Source: Struthio camelus | Taxonomy: Eukaryota > Chordata > Aves > Struthioniformes > Struthionidae | NCBI RefSeq assembly: GCF_040807025.1 | Contig: NC_090980.1 | Span: 186,001 to 250,000 of the forward strand | Direction: 5' to 3' | DNA length: 64,000 bases | Part shown: positions 12,901-33,447 of the stretch, one piece after another | Layout of the letters: each line of letters starts with the position of its first letter | Position numbering within the stretch: the stretch's first letter is position 1 | Position numbers and translations under genes: made by a program | Notes under the pieces: model-generated | Database searches by the model: none | Seen by the model: only the letters and a program-made list of their open reading frames with translations | Told to the model about the DNA's origin: nothing

Positions 12901-15900
12901 GGCAGGGACCCAGGCGCCTGGGACCCCCATAGCCAGGCGCCGGGTCCCCCCCAAGGCCAGCAGGGACCCAGGCGCCCGGGACCCCCATAGCCAGGTGCCG
13001 GGTCCCCCCCAAGGCCAGCAGGGACCCAGGCGCCCGGGACCCCCATCGCCATGCCCCGGCCCACCCCACGGCCCCCCGGGGGCTGGGAGAAGCCCCGGCG
13101 TCCTGGACCCCCGACACCCACCTCCGAAAACGTAGAGCCAGTCGTCGACGACGGCGGCGGCGTGGGCGGCCAGCCCGGGGGGCCGGGGTCCGGCCCGCGT
13201 GCCGTTGGGGGGCTCCAGCAGCCGCCAGCGGCCCAGGCGGGGGGCGAAGAGCCAGACGTCGCGGGCCAGCGCCCCGTCGGCCAGCTCGCCCCCGCTGAGC
13301 ACCAGGGCGTCGCGCCAGCGCACGGCCACGTGCGAGTGCCGCGGGGCCTGCGGGCAGGCGTCAGCGTTTCGGGGGGCGAGCGCAAGGAAAGGGGCGGGGG
13401 GCCCGGCCGGGACGCTCAGAGGGAAAAAGAGGGCGTTTCTAGGGAATTTCGCGCGGAGGAAAGGCACGCACCGGCGACGGGCTCAGCTCCAGCCGGGCCC
13501 ACAGGTTGGTGGTGAAGTTGTAGACCACGAGGTCGCCCAGCGCCGCGTTGAGGTCCAGCCCTGGCCGAAGGGGCCGTCGGCGCCCTCGTCCGGGCCCCGG
13601 GGGGCACCCACGGCCCCCGACCCTTCCCCTTCCTGCCCTCCAAGGCCCCATATAGCCCCCCCACAGCCTCATATAGCCCCCTTAGCCCCCCACGGCCCCA
13701 TATCCCCCCCACATACCCCTCTAGAGCCCCCCACGGCCCCATATCCCCCCCCACATACCCCTCTAGAGCCTCCCACGGCCCCATATCCCCCCCCACATAC
13801 CCTTCTAGAGCCCCCCACGGCCCCATTTCCCCCCCCGCATACCCCTCTAGAGCCTCCCACGGCCCCATATCCCCCCCCACATACCCCTCTAGAGCCCCCC
13901 ACGGCCCCATATCCCCCCCCACATACCCCTCTAGAGCCTCCCACGGCCCCATATCCCCCCACATACCCTTCTATAGCCCCCCACGGCCCCATTTCCCCCC
14001 CCACATACCCCTCTAGAGCCCCCCACGGCCCCATATCCCCCCCACATACTCCTCTAGAGCCTCCCACGGCCCCATATCCCCCCCACATACCCCTCTAGAG
14101 CCTCCCACGGCCCCATATCCCCCCACATACCCTTCTATAGCCCCCCACGGCCCCATTTCCCCCCCCGCATACCCCTCTATAGCCCCCCACGGCCCCATTT
14201 CCCCCCCCACATACCCCTCTAGAGCCCCCCACGGCCCCATATTCCCCCCCACATACCCCTCTAGAGCCTCCCACGGCCCCATATCCCCCCCACATACCCC
14301 TCTAGAGCCTCCCACGGCCCCATATCCCCCCCACATACCCCTCTAGAGCCCCCCACGGCCCCATATTCCCCCCGCATACCCTTCTATAGCCTCCCACGGC
14401 CCTATTTCCCCCCCCACATACCCCTCTAGAGCCTCCCACGGCCCCATATCCCCCCCACATACCCCTCTAGAGCCCCCCACGGCCCTATTTCCCCCCCCAC
14501 ATACCCCTCTAGAGCCTCCCAAGGCCCCATATCCCCCCCCACATACCCCTCTAGAGCCCCCCACGGCCCTATTTCCCCCCCCACATACCCCTCTAGAGCC
14601 TCCCACGGCCCCATATCCCCCCACATACCCTTCTATAACCCCCCACAGCCCCATATCCCCCTACCTCCCTCCTCGTAGCCCCCCACAACCCCATAGCCCC
14701 CCACGGCCCCGTATCCCACCCCACACAACCCTCTAGAGCCCCCATTGCCCCATATCCCCCCCCATATCCCTCCCCGTAGCCCCCCACGGCCCCGTATCCC
14801 CCCCCCGAGCGCCCCCGGGACCCCCGCTCACCCCCGAAGACGTAGAGGGCCCCGCTGTGGGGCAGGAAGGCGCCGGCGGCGGCGGTGCGGGGGCGGAAGC
14901 TGGGGTCGCCGTCGCTGACGTTGTACCAGCGCCCGCCGCCCCGGTTCTCGCCCAGCGCCAGGTCGCAGGCCTGGCCCACGAAGCCCGGCTGGCACTCGCA
15001 GCGCCCCGTGGCCTGCGGGGACGCGGGGGGCACCGTGGGGCACCGGGCTGGGGGGGACCCCGACTGGGGGGCACGGCAGCCCTGTCCCCAGCAGCTCAGG
15101 GAGTGCCTCAGCCCCATGCCTGGAGGGTTTGGGGGTCCCTGGGGGGTTTGGGGGTCCCCTAGCCCCATGCTTGGGGGGTTTTGGGGTCTCACAGCCCCAT
15201 ATCTGGTGGGTTTGGGGGTCCATGGAGTGTTTGGGGGTCCCCTAGCCCCATGCTTGGGGGGTTTGGGGGTCCCTGGGGGGGTTGGGGGTCCCCTAGCCCC
15301 ATGCTTGGGGGGTTTGGGGGTCCCTGGGGGGTTTCGGGGTCTCACAGCCCCATATCTGGTGGGTTTGGGGGTCCATGGGGTGTTTGGGGGTCCCTGGGGG
15401 AGTTGGGGGTCTCCTAGCCTCATGCTTGGGGGGTTTGGGGGTCCCTGGGGGGTTTTGGGGTCTCTCAGCCCCATATCTGGTGGGTTTGGGGGTCCATGGG
15501 GTGTTTGGGGGTCCCCTAGCCCCATGCTTGGGGGGTTTGGGGGTCCCTGGGGGGGTTGGGGGTCTCCTAGCCTCATGCTTGGGGGGGGGGTTGGGGGTCC
15601 CTGGGGGGTTTTGGGGTCTCATAGCCCCATATCTGGTGGGTTTGGGGGTCCATGGGGTGTTTGGGGGTCCCCTAGCCCCATGTCTGGTGGGTTTGGGGGT
15701 CTCGCAGCACCATGTCTGGTGGGTTTGGGGTTCCCCTAGCACCATGCCTGGAGGGTTTGGGGGTCCCCTAGCCCCATGCTTGGTGTGTTTGGGGGTCCCT
15801 GGTGGGTTTGGGGGTCCCTCAGCCCCATGCCTGGAGGGTTTGGGGGTCCCCTAGCCCGATGCCTGGTGGGTTTGGAGTCCCCGCTGGTCGCAGCCCCATC

Positions 15901-18324
15901 CCCAGCAGGTCCATGGCCCCCCAGCCCTGTCCCCGGTGGTCCCACCCCCTCCCTGGAGGTCTGTGGCCCCCCAGCTCTGACCCTGGTGGTCCCAGCCCAT
16001 CCCTGGTGGTCCGCGGCCCCCAGCGGTCCTAACCCTGTCCCCAGAGGTCCGTGCTGCCCCAGCCTCATCCCTGGTGGTCCCACCCCATCCCCTGGTGGTC
16101 CCAACCCTGTCCCCAGTGGTCCCAACACATCTCCTGGTGGTCCCACCCCATCCCCTGGTGGTCCCAACCCTGTCCCCAGTGGTCCCAACACATCTCCTGG
16201 TGGTCCTACCCCATCCCTGGTGGTCCCACCCCATTCCTTGGTGGTCCCACCCCATTCCTTGGCGGTCCCAGCTCCATCCCCGGTGGTCCCAGCCCCATCC
16301 TACCTGGTTGCAGGCGCCGTGGGCCTGGCAGTAGGCGGCGCAGTGGGGCTGGGCGCAGGCGGGCCCCCCCCAGCCGGGCTGGCAGGCGCAGCGGCCCTGG
16401 GGGTCGCAGGCCCCCCGCCCCGAGCAGCCCCGCGGGCACAGCGAGACGCTGTAGGTCGCGTTGAAGCCCAGCAGGTTGTAGTTGGCGTCGCTGAAGAGGT
16501 GCAACAGCATCTGGGGGGGGGGGGGGGGACAGCGGAGTCGGGGTGGGCACCCCACAGCCGCCCCACGGCCTCACCAGTGCCCCATGGCCCCCCATGACCT
16601 CCCTGGCACCCCACGGCTGCCCCACGGCCTCACCAGCACCCTATAGCCACCCTATAGCTGCACCCCCTGCACCCCACGACTGCCCCATGGCTGCAGCTGC
16701 ACCCCCCGCACCCCATGTCCACCCCCCAGCTGCACCTGCACCCCCTGCACCCCACGACACCCCCCCGGGCACAGCTGCACCCCCTGCACCCCACGTCCAC
16801 CCCCCAGCTGCACCTGCACCCCCTGCACCCCATGACACCCCATGGCTGCACCTGCACCCCCTGCACCCCATGACACCCCATGGCTGCACCTGCACCCCCT
16901 GCACCCCACGTCCACCCCCCAGCTGCACCTGCACCCCCTGCACCCCATGACACCCCATGGCTGCAGCTGCACCCCCCACACCCCCCACCCACCCCCCAGC
17001 TGCACCTGCACCCCCTGCACCCCACGACACCCCATGGCTGCAGCTGCACCCCCTGCAGCCCACGACAGCCCCCCGAGCGCAGCTGCGCCCCCCCGGCCCC
17101 CGCACCTTGCCCGAGGCGGCCTCGAGGGGGGCGGGCAGGGTGCTCCCGCTGAGGCTGGCGAGCAGGGGGCTGCGGGGGGAGTCCCCGTCGTAGACGAAGA
17201 GGTAGTCGTAGGTGCACTCCGTGTCCATGAAGGTGAAGGTGAGCAGCACGCGGTGCCGCGGGCTGGGCGCTGCGGGGCCGCGGGGCGTCAGGGGGGCCCC
17301 GACGCCCCCCACCACCACCTGCAGCCCTGGGGGGGGGGGGCTGTGGGGTGTTGGGGGGCCAGCTCTGTCCCCCCGAGACCACTGGGCACCACCCCGACCC
17401 ATGAAGACCTGGGGACAGGGCAGCCCTGGGGTGACTGGGGAGGGACTGGGGGCAATGGGGGGCCCTTGGGAGAGCCCTGGGTACTGAGGAGTCTCGGGGG
17501 GGGGCATAGGGGTACGGGGGTATCTCTAGGTGAAGCTATGGGGAACTGGGGGGGGCTCTAGGGGTGCCCCAGGGCTACTGGAGTGTCTCTGGGGGGGGCT
17601 CTAGAGGTATTGGGGGACCCCAGAACGCCATGGGGAACTGGGGTGACCCTGGGGGGGTGCAATGGGGGTACCAGGGAGACCCGACAAGGGGCTCTATAGC
17701 GGTACTGGAGTGTCTTGGGGGGGGCTACAGCGGTATGGGGGAACCTCAGGGTGCCCCAAGGGAACTGGGGAGTCTCTGGGGGGGCTACAGTGGTATCAGG
17801 GTGACCCTAGGATGTCCCAGGGGCACTGGAGTGTCTCTGGGGGGTGAAATGGGGCTACTGGGGGGAACCGGAGAGGGTCTACAGAAGTACTGGGGTGTCT
17901 CCGGGGGGGTTATCGGGGTGCTGGGAGACCCCAGAGCGCCCTCGAGGTACTGGGGTGTCTCCGGGGGGGTTATCGGGGTGCTGGGAGACCCCAGAGCGCC
18001 CTCGAGGTACTGGGGTGTCTCCGGGGGGGTTATCGGGGTGCTGGGAGACCCCAGAGCGCCCTCGAGGTACTGGGGTGTCTCCGGGGGGATGAGGGAGCCC
18101 CCAGGGGTGCCCCGGCGGCCCGTCCCCGCCTCACCTTCGATGAGCCACTCGCAGTTGCCGTTGACGGAGTAGTTGCCGGGGCCGTCGCTGACGTAGCCGG
18201 CGAGGCCGCGCAGCACCCGCCGCTGCCCCTTGCAGTCGCCGGCGCCGGCCCCGCGCACCCCGCTCAGCGCCAGGGCCAGCGCCAGCAGCGCCCGGGGGCC
18301 CCGGGCCGCCGGGGGGGCTGCCAT
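979..18324 (-). CDS. MEGF8: MEGF8, multiple EGF-like domains protein 8, N-terminal 1,114 residues (3' part outside window)
   Basis: Large type I membrane protein; the family works with MOSMO/MGRN1 to tune Hedgehog receptor levels and left-right patterning. Twenty coding exons, all phase-consistent: 18324-18135, 17269-17106, 16510-16304, 15012-14832, 13560-13472, 13347-13122, 12404-12224, 11773-11628, 10946-10827, 10718-10555, 9767-9660, 8865-8718, 8626-8463, 7016-6822, 5846-5646, 4348-4103, 3035-2917, 2829-2698, 2004-1891, 1227-979. Order seen: signal peptide (about 1-28), CUB (30-142, with [17 protein letters not shown]), two EGF-like modules (140-200), Kelch repeats (210-555), PSI-type cysteine modules (560-650 and 830-1030) and a calcium-binding EGF ([10 protein letters not shown], about 1065-1112). 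Exon 20 ends inside a Thr codon, so the gene continues below base 1. The first ATG precedes a signal peptide and the family-conserved GDCKGQR. Human MEGF8 is about 2,845 aa. Exon 15 may have alternative acceptors (see intron 14 array). Confidence 0.96.
1233..1870. repeat. 49-bp minisatellite, MEGF8 intron 19
   Basis: About 12 copies of a 49-bp unit containing GGGCCACCACGGGGGCGATC. It is nearly perfect at first and degenerates towards 1,870. Confidence 0.9.
2100..2690. repeat. About 49-bp minisatellite, MEGF8 intron 18
   Basis: Units with ACATCTCCTGACCCCAAGGA, best preserved from 2,400 to 2,680 and degenerate upstream. Confidence 0.85.
3140..4025. repeat. 50-bp minisatellite, MEGF8 intron 16
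   Basis: Units with CCCAGACCCTCTGCAGACCC repeat every 50 bp, very regular between 3,480 and 4,000. More degenerate copies precede. Confidence 0.9.
4540..5630. repeat. 30-31-bp minisatellite, MEGF8 intron 15
   Basis: About 35 units of ACCCCCTGCCCCAACCCTGC type, with small length variants, fill the intron up to exon 15. Confidence 0.9.
5847..6760 (-). repeat. MEGF8: 129-bp minisatellite carrying the exon 15 acceptor, MEGF8 intron 14
   Basis: Between the genuine acceptor (edge 5846) and about 6,760 there are roughly seven further copies of the acceptor plus the first codons of exon 15 (E-E-V-G-R-W-A-V). Four central acceptors lie 129 bp apart (CAGTGG marks at 6101, 6230, 6359, 6488). The unit is 43 codons and stays open on the minus strand. 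Confidence 0.9.
7060..8440. repeat. About 41-bp minisatellite, MEGF8 intron 13
   Basis: More than 30 units containing GTGCCCTGCGGACCCCCC and GCTGCAATCTCCCCCC occupy almost the whole 1.4-kb intron. Confidence 0.9.
8915..9640. repeat. Compound minisatellite, MEGF8 intron 11
   Basis: Units with ACCCAGGCATCCTGGACCCC and ACCCAGGGGTCCTGGACCCC, arranged in higher-order blocks from 9,200 on. Confidence 0.85.
9930..10545. repeat. Minisatellite, MEGF8 intron 10
   Basis: Degenerate units with GATGGGAGCTGGGGGTCCTT and GGGCTGGGGACCCC run up to exon 10. Confidence 0.8.
11047..11627 (-). repeat. MEGF8: Donor-carrying minisatellite, MEGF8 intron 8
   Basis: Five to six degenerate units, each repeating the 3' end of exon 8 with its donor (plus-strand CTCACCGTAGACCACCAT) followed by intron sequence. 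Examples are near 11,148, 11,240, 11,343, 11,457 and 11,540; the true exon edge is 11628. Confidence 0.8.
11925..12215. repeat. Minisatellite, MEGF8 intron 7
   Basis: Units with GTCCCACCATGGCCACAGCC and AAGGTCACCACGGG, period about 40-55 bp. Confidence 0.75.
12433..13060. repeat. 58-bp minisatellite, MEGF8 intron 6
   Basis: Ten to eleven units with ATAGCCAGGCGCCGGGTCCC and CAGCAGGGACCCAGGCGCC, highly homogeneous. Confidence 0.9.
13640..14810. repeat. About 41-bp minisatellite, MEGF8 intron 4
   Basis: About 27 units with ACATACCCCTCTAGAGCC and ACGGCCCCATATCCCC. Many units contain a TCTAGA site. Confidence 0.9.
15090..16300. repeat. Two adjacent minisatellites, MEGF8 intron 3
   Basis: 15,090-15,880 has GGGTTTGGGGGTCCCTGGGG / AGCCCCATGCTTGGGG units. 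15,900-16,300 has GTGGTCCCACCCCATCCC units. Confidence 0.85.
16560..17100. repeat. Minisatellite, MEGF8 intron 2
   Basis: Units with GCTGCACCTGCACCCCCTGC separated by CACCCCATGACACCCCATG. Confidence 0.85.
17500..18080. repeat. Minisatellite with three perfect 60-bp copies, MEGF8 intron 1
   Basis: Degenerate units run from 17,500. From about 17,889 three 60-bp copies with GTGTCTCCGGGGGGGTTATC follow without visible mismatch, a sign of very recent duplication. Confidence 0.9.
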
Positions 18325-18371
18325 GGCCGGGGGGCCGGAGGGGTTCAGCGCAGGGGCAGCCCCATGCCCGC
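18325..18371 (-). other. MEGF8: MEGF8 5' UTR portion of first coding exon
   Basis: A consensus acceptor (CTCGCAG on the minus strand) places the upstream edge of the first coding exon at 18371, leaving 47 bases of 5' UTR before the ATG. This implies at least one upstream non-coding exon; the best donor is at 19838. Confidence 0.6.
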
Positions 18372-18479
18372 CTGCGAGGGTAGGGGGGTGAGTGCGGCGC
18401 GGCTGCCAGCCCCACGGAGACCCCGTGGGGCCCTCTCTGCCCCCTAAGGGCCTGGGGGCCACATGGGGGGGGCCCTGCC

Positions 18480-19680
18480 CCATAGGGGCTCGCTAACCCC
18501 CAGAGGGATCCCTTAGGGAGCCCCTGCCCCATAGAGACCCGCTAACCCCACAAGGACACCTTGCCCCTTGGGGACCCACAGGGAATCCCTGCCCCACAGG
18601 GGCTCACTAACCCCATAGGGACCCCGTAGGGAGCCCCTGCCCCATAGGGACGTGCTAACCCCAAAAGGACCCCCTGGGGACCCCTTGCCCCATAGGAGCC
18701 TGCTAACCCCATAGGGACCCTGTAGAGAGCCCCTGCCCCATAGAGGCCCACTAACCCCATAGGGATCCCCTGCCCCTCAGGGACCCACAGGGAACCCTGG
18801 CCTATAAGGCCCGTTGACCACACAGGGACCCCATAGCAACCCCATTGGGCTCCCCTGCCCTATAGGGATGCACTAACCCCATAGGGACTCCAGGCCGCCA
18901 AGGGCCTGCTGACCACACAGGGTCCCCATAGGACAGGCTAACTCCATAGGGACCCATTAAACCCATAAGGACCTTGTAGGGGCCCCCCGCCCCACAGGGA
19001 CCCCCATAGAGCTCACTCACTGACCCCATAGGGACTCTGTAGGGACCTGCTGCCCCATAAGGGCCTGTTAACCCCAAAGGGACCGTGTAGAGACCCATTA
19101 AACCTATAAAGACCCTGTAGGGGTCCCCTGCCCCATAGGGGCCTGCTAACCCCACAGGGATAATCACTGGGTCTCTGTAGGGACCCACTGCCCCATAGGG
19201 GCCTGTTAACCCCATATGGACCCTGTAGGGATACCCTGACCTATAGGGGCACGCTAACCCCCATAGGGATCCCCCATCCCACACTGAACCCCCTACCCCG
19301 AGGGGACCCACTTGCCCCATAGGGATCCCCATAGGGGCACCCTCCCCTATAGGGGCCCCCTAACCCTAGAGGGACACCCTGCGAACCCACTCGCCCCATA
19401 GGAGCCCCACAAGACCTCCCTGCCCCATGGAGACCCCCCCGACCCTACAGAACCCCCCCCAGCCCACGGCCCCTTCCTGCAGGGCCTCTATAGGGCCCAT
19501 AAGACCCCCTGCGGGCGGCTATAGGGCCCCCTGCGCCCCCCACGCGGGTCCCTACAGCAACCCCCGCAGGGACCTATATAGGGGCGACCCGCAGGCGCCC
19601 CCAGACCTCTCTAGAGTCCCCGACACGGCTCCATAGGGGCCCACGGGAGGCCTATAGGGTCCATAGGTGCCCACCGGGGT
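18480..19680. repeat. Degenerate minisatellite, MEGF8 5' UTR intron
   Basis: Units mixing CCCCATAGGGACC, GCCCCTGCCCCATAG and GCTAACCCC, about 70 bp, decay towards 19,680. No gene is seen in it. Confidence 0.8.
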
Positions 19681-19837
19681 CTATAGGGGCTGCTCGGGGC
19701 CCAGGCGGGCTGGGGGGGCCTGGGGGAGGGTCCAGGGCCGGGGGGGGGGATGCGGGGTCCCCCTGGCCGCTGCAGGGCCCCTGTGGGTCCCCTATAGATC
19801 CCCTATAGACCCCCTATGGGTCCCCTCCTCCCCTCAC

Positions 19838-20270
19838 CCGCTCGCGGCGGCTCCTCAGGGCGGAGGCGGAGTCCCGGTCCCGGAGCAGCGAGACGAGAGG
19901 CCAGAGCGGCCGTACGGGGGGGGGGGGGGAGGGGGCGGAGCGAGAGAGGCGCCCTAGAGGAGCGGAGCAGCGAGGCGCAGTGCGGGGCCTAGAGCGGCGC
20001 CCTGAAGGAACGAGAGGACGAGCCAGTGACACAGAGATGGAGGCTAGAGCGGAGCCTCCTCGGAGGACCCGGGGCATCGCGGCGGCCAGAGCGGCCCGCT
20101 AGGCGAACGAGAGCGAGGCTAGAGCGCCCCCCCCAACTCCTAGCGCTAGCGGATCAGCGAGAGGCGGGCGCCGAACGGCCCAGTCCGCCACCGCACCAGC
20201 GAGCGGAGCGGCCAGAGCGGCCTGTTCCGGCCACAGAGCCCCCGCGGCGGGGAGGAGCAACTGCAGCCCC
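19838..20270 (-). promoter_or_regulatory. MEGF8: MEGF8 CpG-island promoter and non-coding first exon
   Basis: This CpG-dense, non-tandem stretch stands out from the repeats on both sides. A minus-strand donor (GCGAGCGG followed by GTGAGG) has its exon edge at 19838. It would splice over a 1.47-kb intron to the acceptor at 18371. The start site cannot be fixed; it probably lies between 19,950 and 20,270. TMEM145 ends only about 0.2 kb upstream, on the same strand. Confidence 0.55.
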
Positions 20271-20419
20271 TGGCGGCGGGCCCAGGCGTCCTGCTGCCCC
20301 CCCATCCCAGCCCCCCCCAACCCTACAGACCCCTACATCCCCCCCCAAGGGGCCCCGGCGTCCGGGCCCCCCGCTGCCATGGAGCTCCCTCCCCACCCCC
20401 GACTCACTCCACAGCCCCA

Positions 20420-21581
20420 TAGAAACACCAGAATCCTCTTTATTTTGGCAAAATCCTTCTCTCCAGAAATGGGGGGGGAGGGCAGACCTGGCCCCCTGGG
20501 GTGGGGGGGACCAAAGGGGGGCAAGAGGGCTGAACCCCCCTTCCCCAATATAGGGGGACGGGACACCCCACGTTCACCCTGCCCAGGGCGGGAGGTGGGG
20601 GCTGGGACCTTCCTGTGGGGCAGGGATGATCCCAATGGGGCCAGACTTGGGGGTCCCATGGGGCAGGATTTGGGGTCCCTCTGGGGCAGCACTGGAGGTC
20701 CCATGGGGCAGGATTTGGGGGTCCCAATGGAGGAGGATTTGGGGTCCCATGGGGCATGATTTGAGGACCCCACGGGGCGAGACTTGGGGGTCCCATGGGG
20801 CAGGATTTGGGAGTCCCAATGGGGGAGGACTTGGGGTCCCACTGGGGTAGGACTTGGGGACCTGTGGGAAAGGACTTGGGGGTCCCTTGGGGCAGGATTT
20901 GGGGATCCTAATGGGGAAGGGATTTGGGGTCCCACTGGGGCAGGACTTAGCAGTCCCACTGGGGCAGGATTCGGGATCTTTTGGGGCAGAATCTGAGGAC
21001 CCTGTGGGAAAGGACTCGGTGGTCCCTTGGGGCAAGACTTGGGGGTCCCATGGGGCAGGATTCGGGGGTCCCCCTGGGGCAGGATTCAAGGACCCCATGG
21101 GAAAGGTCTTGGGGGCCCCATGGGGCAGGATTTGGGGGTCCCTTGGGGCAGGATTCGGGGGTCCCCCTGGGGCAGGATTCGAGGACCCCATGGGAAAGGT
21201 CTTGGGGGCCCCGTGGGGCAGGATTTGGGGGTCCCTTGGGGCAGGATTCGGGGGTCCCCCTGGGGCAGTATTCGAGGACCCCATGGGAAAGGTCTTGGGG
21301 GCCCCGTGGGGCAGGATTTGGGGGTCCCTTGGGGCAGGATTCGGGGGTCCCCCTGGGGCAGGATTCGAGGACCCCATGGGAAAGGTCTTGGGGGCCCCGT
21401 GGGGCAGGATTTGGGGGTCCCACTGGGGCAGGATTCGAGGACCCCATGGGAAAGGTCTTGGGGGCCCCGTGGGGCAGGATTTGGGGGTCCCTTGGGGCAG
21501 GATTCGGGGGTCCCCCTGGGGCAGGATTCGAGGACCCCACGGGAAAGGACTTGGGGGCCCCGTGGGGCAGGGCCCGGGGGG
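20420..21581 (-). other. TMEM145: TMEM145 3' UTR with 93-bp minisatellite
   Basis: About 1.15 kb lies between the TAG stop and the minus-strand AATAAA at 20439-20444. From about 20,620 to 21,560 it is a tandem array whose clearest part (21,060-21,560) has a 93-bp period, each unit holding several GGGGCAGGATT sub-repeats. The mature mRNA would carry this variable array. Confidence 0.7.
20439..20444 (-). terminator. TMEM145: TMEM145 poly(A) signal
   Basis: AATAAA on the minus strand (TTTATT on plus), the only such motif downstream of the stop before the MEGF8 promoter. Confidence 0.75.
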
Positions 21582-31581
<10,000 letters not shown>

Positions 31582-31730
31582 CGCCGCCCGCGCCCGCGCC
31601 CGCGCCGCCCTGCGCGCTCCCGGCCCCGGCCCCGCCCCCGGGCCCCGGCCCCGCCCCCGGCCCCGCCCCCGGGCCCGCCCCCGGGCCCGGCAGGCAAGAC
31701 AGTCCAGGGACCCCGCCAGCCCAGCGCCCT
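31582..31730 (-). promoter_or_regulatory. TMEM145: TMEM145 5' UTR / core promoter region
   Basis: An extremely GC-rich stretch of GCCCCCGGGCCCC-type repeats lies directly upstream of the ATG at 31581. It ends where the 26-bp minisatellite begins. No TATA box is seen. The TSS cannot be placed more exactly. Confidence 0.45.
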
Positions 31731-32445
31731 CCTCCCAGTATAACCCAGTGCAACTCACCATCCTCCTCCCAGTATAACCCAGTGCAACCCAGTGCCCTCC
31801 TCCCACTGCAACCCAGTGCAACTCACCATCCTCCTCCCAGTATAACCCAGTGCAACACAGCATCTTCCTCCCAGTATAACCCAGTGCAACTCACCATCCT
31901 CCTCCCAGTATAACCCAGTGCAACACAGCACCCTCCTCCCAGTATAAACCAGTGCAACTCACCATCCTCCTCCCAGTATAACCCAGTGCAACCCAGCGCC
32001 CTCCTCCCACTATAACCCAGTGCAACTCAGCATCTTCCTCCCAGTATAACCCAGTGCAACTCACCATTCTCCTCCCAGTATAACCCAGTGCAACACAGCA
32101 CCCTCCTCCCAGTATAAACCAGTGCAACTCACCATCCTCCTCCCAGTATAACCCAGTGCAACCCAGTGCCCTCCTCCCAGTATAACCCAGTGCAACACAG
32201 CATCTTCCTCCCAGTATAACCCAGTGCAACTCAGCATCTTCCTCCCAGTATAACTCAGGGCAACCCAGCACCCTCCTCCCAGTATAACCCAGTGCCCTAC
32301 TCCCACTGCAACCCAGTGCAACCCAGCACCCTCCTCCCAGTATAACTCAGGGCAACCCAGCACCTTTCTCCCAGCATAACCTGATGCAGCCCAGCGCCCT
32401 CCTCCCAGTATAACCCAGTGCAACCCAGCGCCCTGCTCCCAGTAC
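31730..32445. repeat. 26-bp minisatellite between TMEM145 and TLR
   Basis: Some 27 units with CTCCTCCCAGTATAACCCAG. It separates the TMEM145 start from the TLR promoter region; no gene lies in it. Confidence 0.9.
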
Positions 32446-32449
32446 GGCC

Positions 32450-32846
32450 AGTTCAGAGCCCGGCCTGGCGCCCCCGCGCCCCCCTCCGCCAGCCCTCCCC
32501 GCCGGCGGCAGCGGAATCAAAACCGGGTGGGAAAGTCCAGCGGGAGGCGGGAGGGGAAGCGAAAGCGGCACGTGGGGGGCACGGGGCTGGGCCGGGCCGG
32601 GACCCCCTCGGATCTCCTCGGCCCCCTCCCACCGTCCTCCCGGCGCGGCCGGCCGGCTTCGCGGCCCGTCTCCCCGCCGGCGGCCCCGAGCGCCCCGGGC
32701 CGGCCCGTTCCCGAAGCGCCACGCGGCGGGCGGCTGCGACCGAAAGCGATACCCCAAAACTTCCCCTTTCCGTCCTCCGAAGATCAAACCGCCCGAAGGA
32801 GAAGCGAGGCAGAGAGCCTGCGGCACCGGCCCGGCGGCCCGGCAAG
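32450..32846 (+). promoter_or_regulatory. TLR21: TLR promoter and non-coding first exon
   Basis: A CpG-rich, non-repetitive segment ends in a strong plus-strand donor (GGCAAG followed by GTAGGC) after base 32846. The coding exon has an acceptor (GGGGCAG) ending at 33446, two bases before the ATG. This gives a non-coding exon 1, a 600-bp minisatellite intron and one coding exon, an arrangement common in TLR genes. The TSS is not determined. Confidence 0.55.
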
Positions 32847-32884
32847 GTAGGCACCGCTCGCCCTCCTCCCGCGGCCCGGAGCAG

Positions 32885-33410
32885 GAGCGGGGACCCAGGC
32901 GTCCCCGTCCCCGTCCCCGTCCCGGCTCAGGGCCCAGGCGTCCCCGTCCCCGTCCCCGTCCCGGCTCAGGACCCAGGCGTCCGGGCCCCCAGCCTACACA
33001 GGACCCAGGTGTCCCCATCCCGGCTCAGGACCCAGGCGTCCCCGTCCCCGTCCCCGTCCCGGCTCAGGGCCCAGGCGTCCGGGCCCCCAGCCTGCACAGG
33101 ACCAAGACGTCCCCGTCCCGGCTCAGGACCCAGGCGTCCCCGTCCCCATCCCCGTCCCGGCTCAGGGCCCAGGCGTCCGGGCCCCCAGCCTGCACAGGAC
33201 CAAGACGTCCCCGTCCCGGCTCAGGACCCAGGTGTCCGGGCCCCCCAGCTTGCTCAGGACCCAGGCGTCCCCGTCCCCGTCCCGGCTCAGGACCCAGGTG
33301 TCCGGGCCCCCCAGCTTGCTCAAGACCCAGGTGTCCCCGTCCCCATCCCGGCTCAGGACCCAGGCGTCCCCGTCCCCGTCCCGGCTCGGGACCCAGGCGT
33401 CCGGCTCGAG
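32885..33410. repeat. Minisatellite, TLR intron 1
   Basis: Units of GGACCCAGGCGTCCCCGTCC with CCGGCTCA spacers and GGGCCCCCAGCCTGCAC variants fill the intron before the TLR coding exon. Confidence 0.9.
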
Positions 33411-33447
33411 GCAGAGGCAGGACCGGCGTTCCCCGGCGCGGGGCAGG

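Noticed and set aside
20000-20300. Separate gene in the GAGCGGCC-rich stretch
   Set aside because: It fits better as the MEGF8 CpG promoter/first exon; its short frames have no start or splice support.
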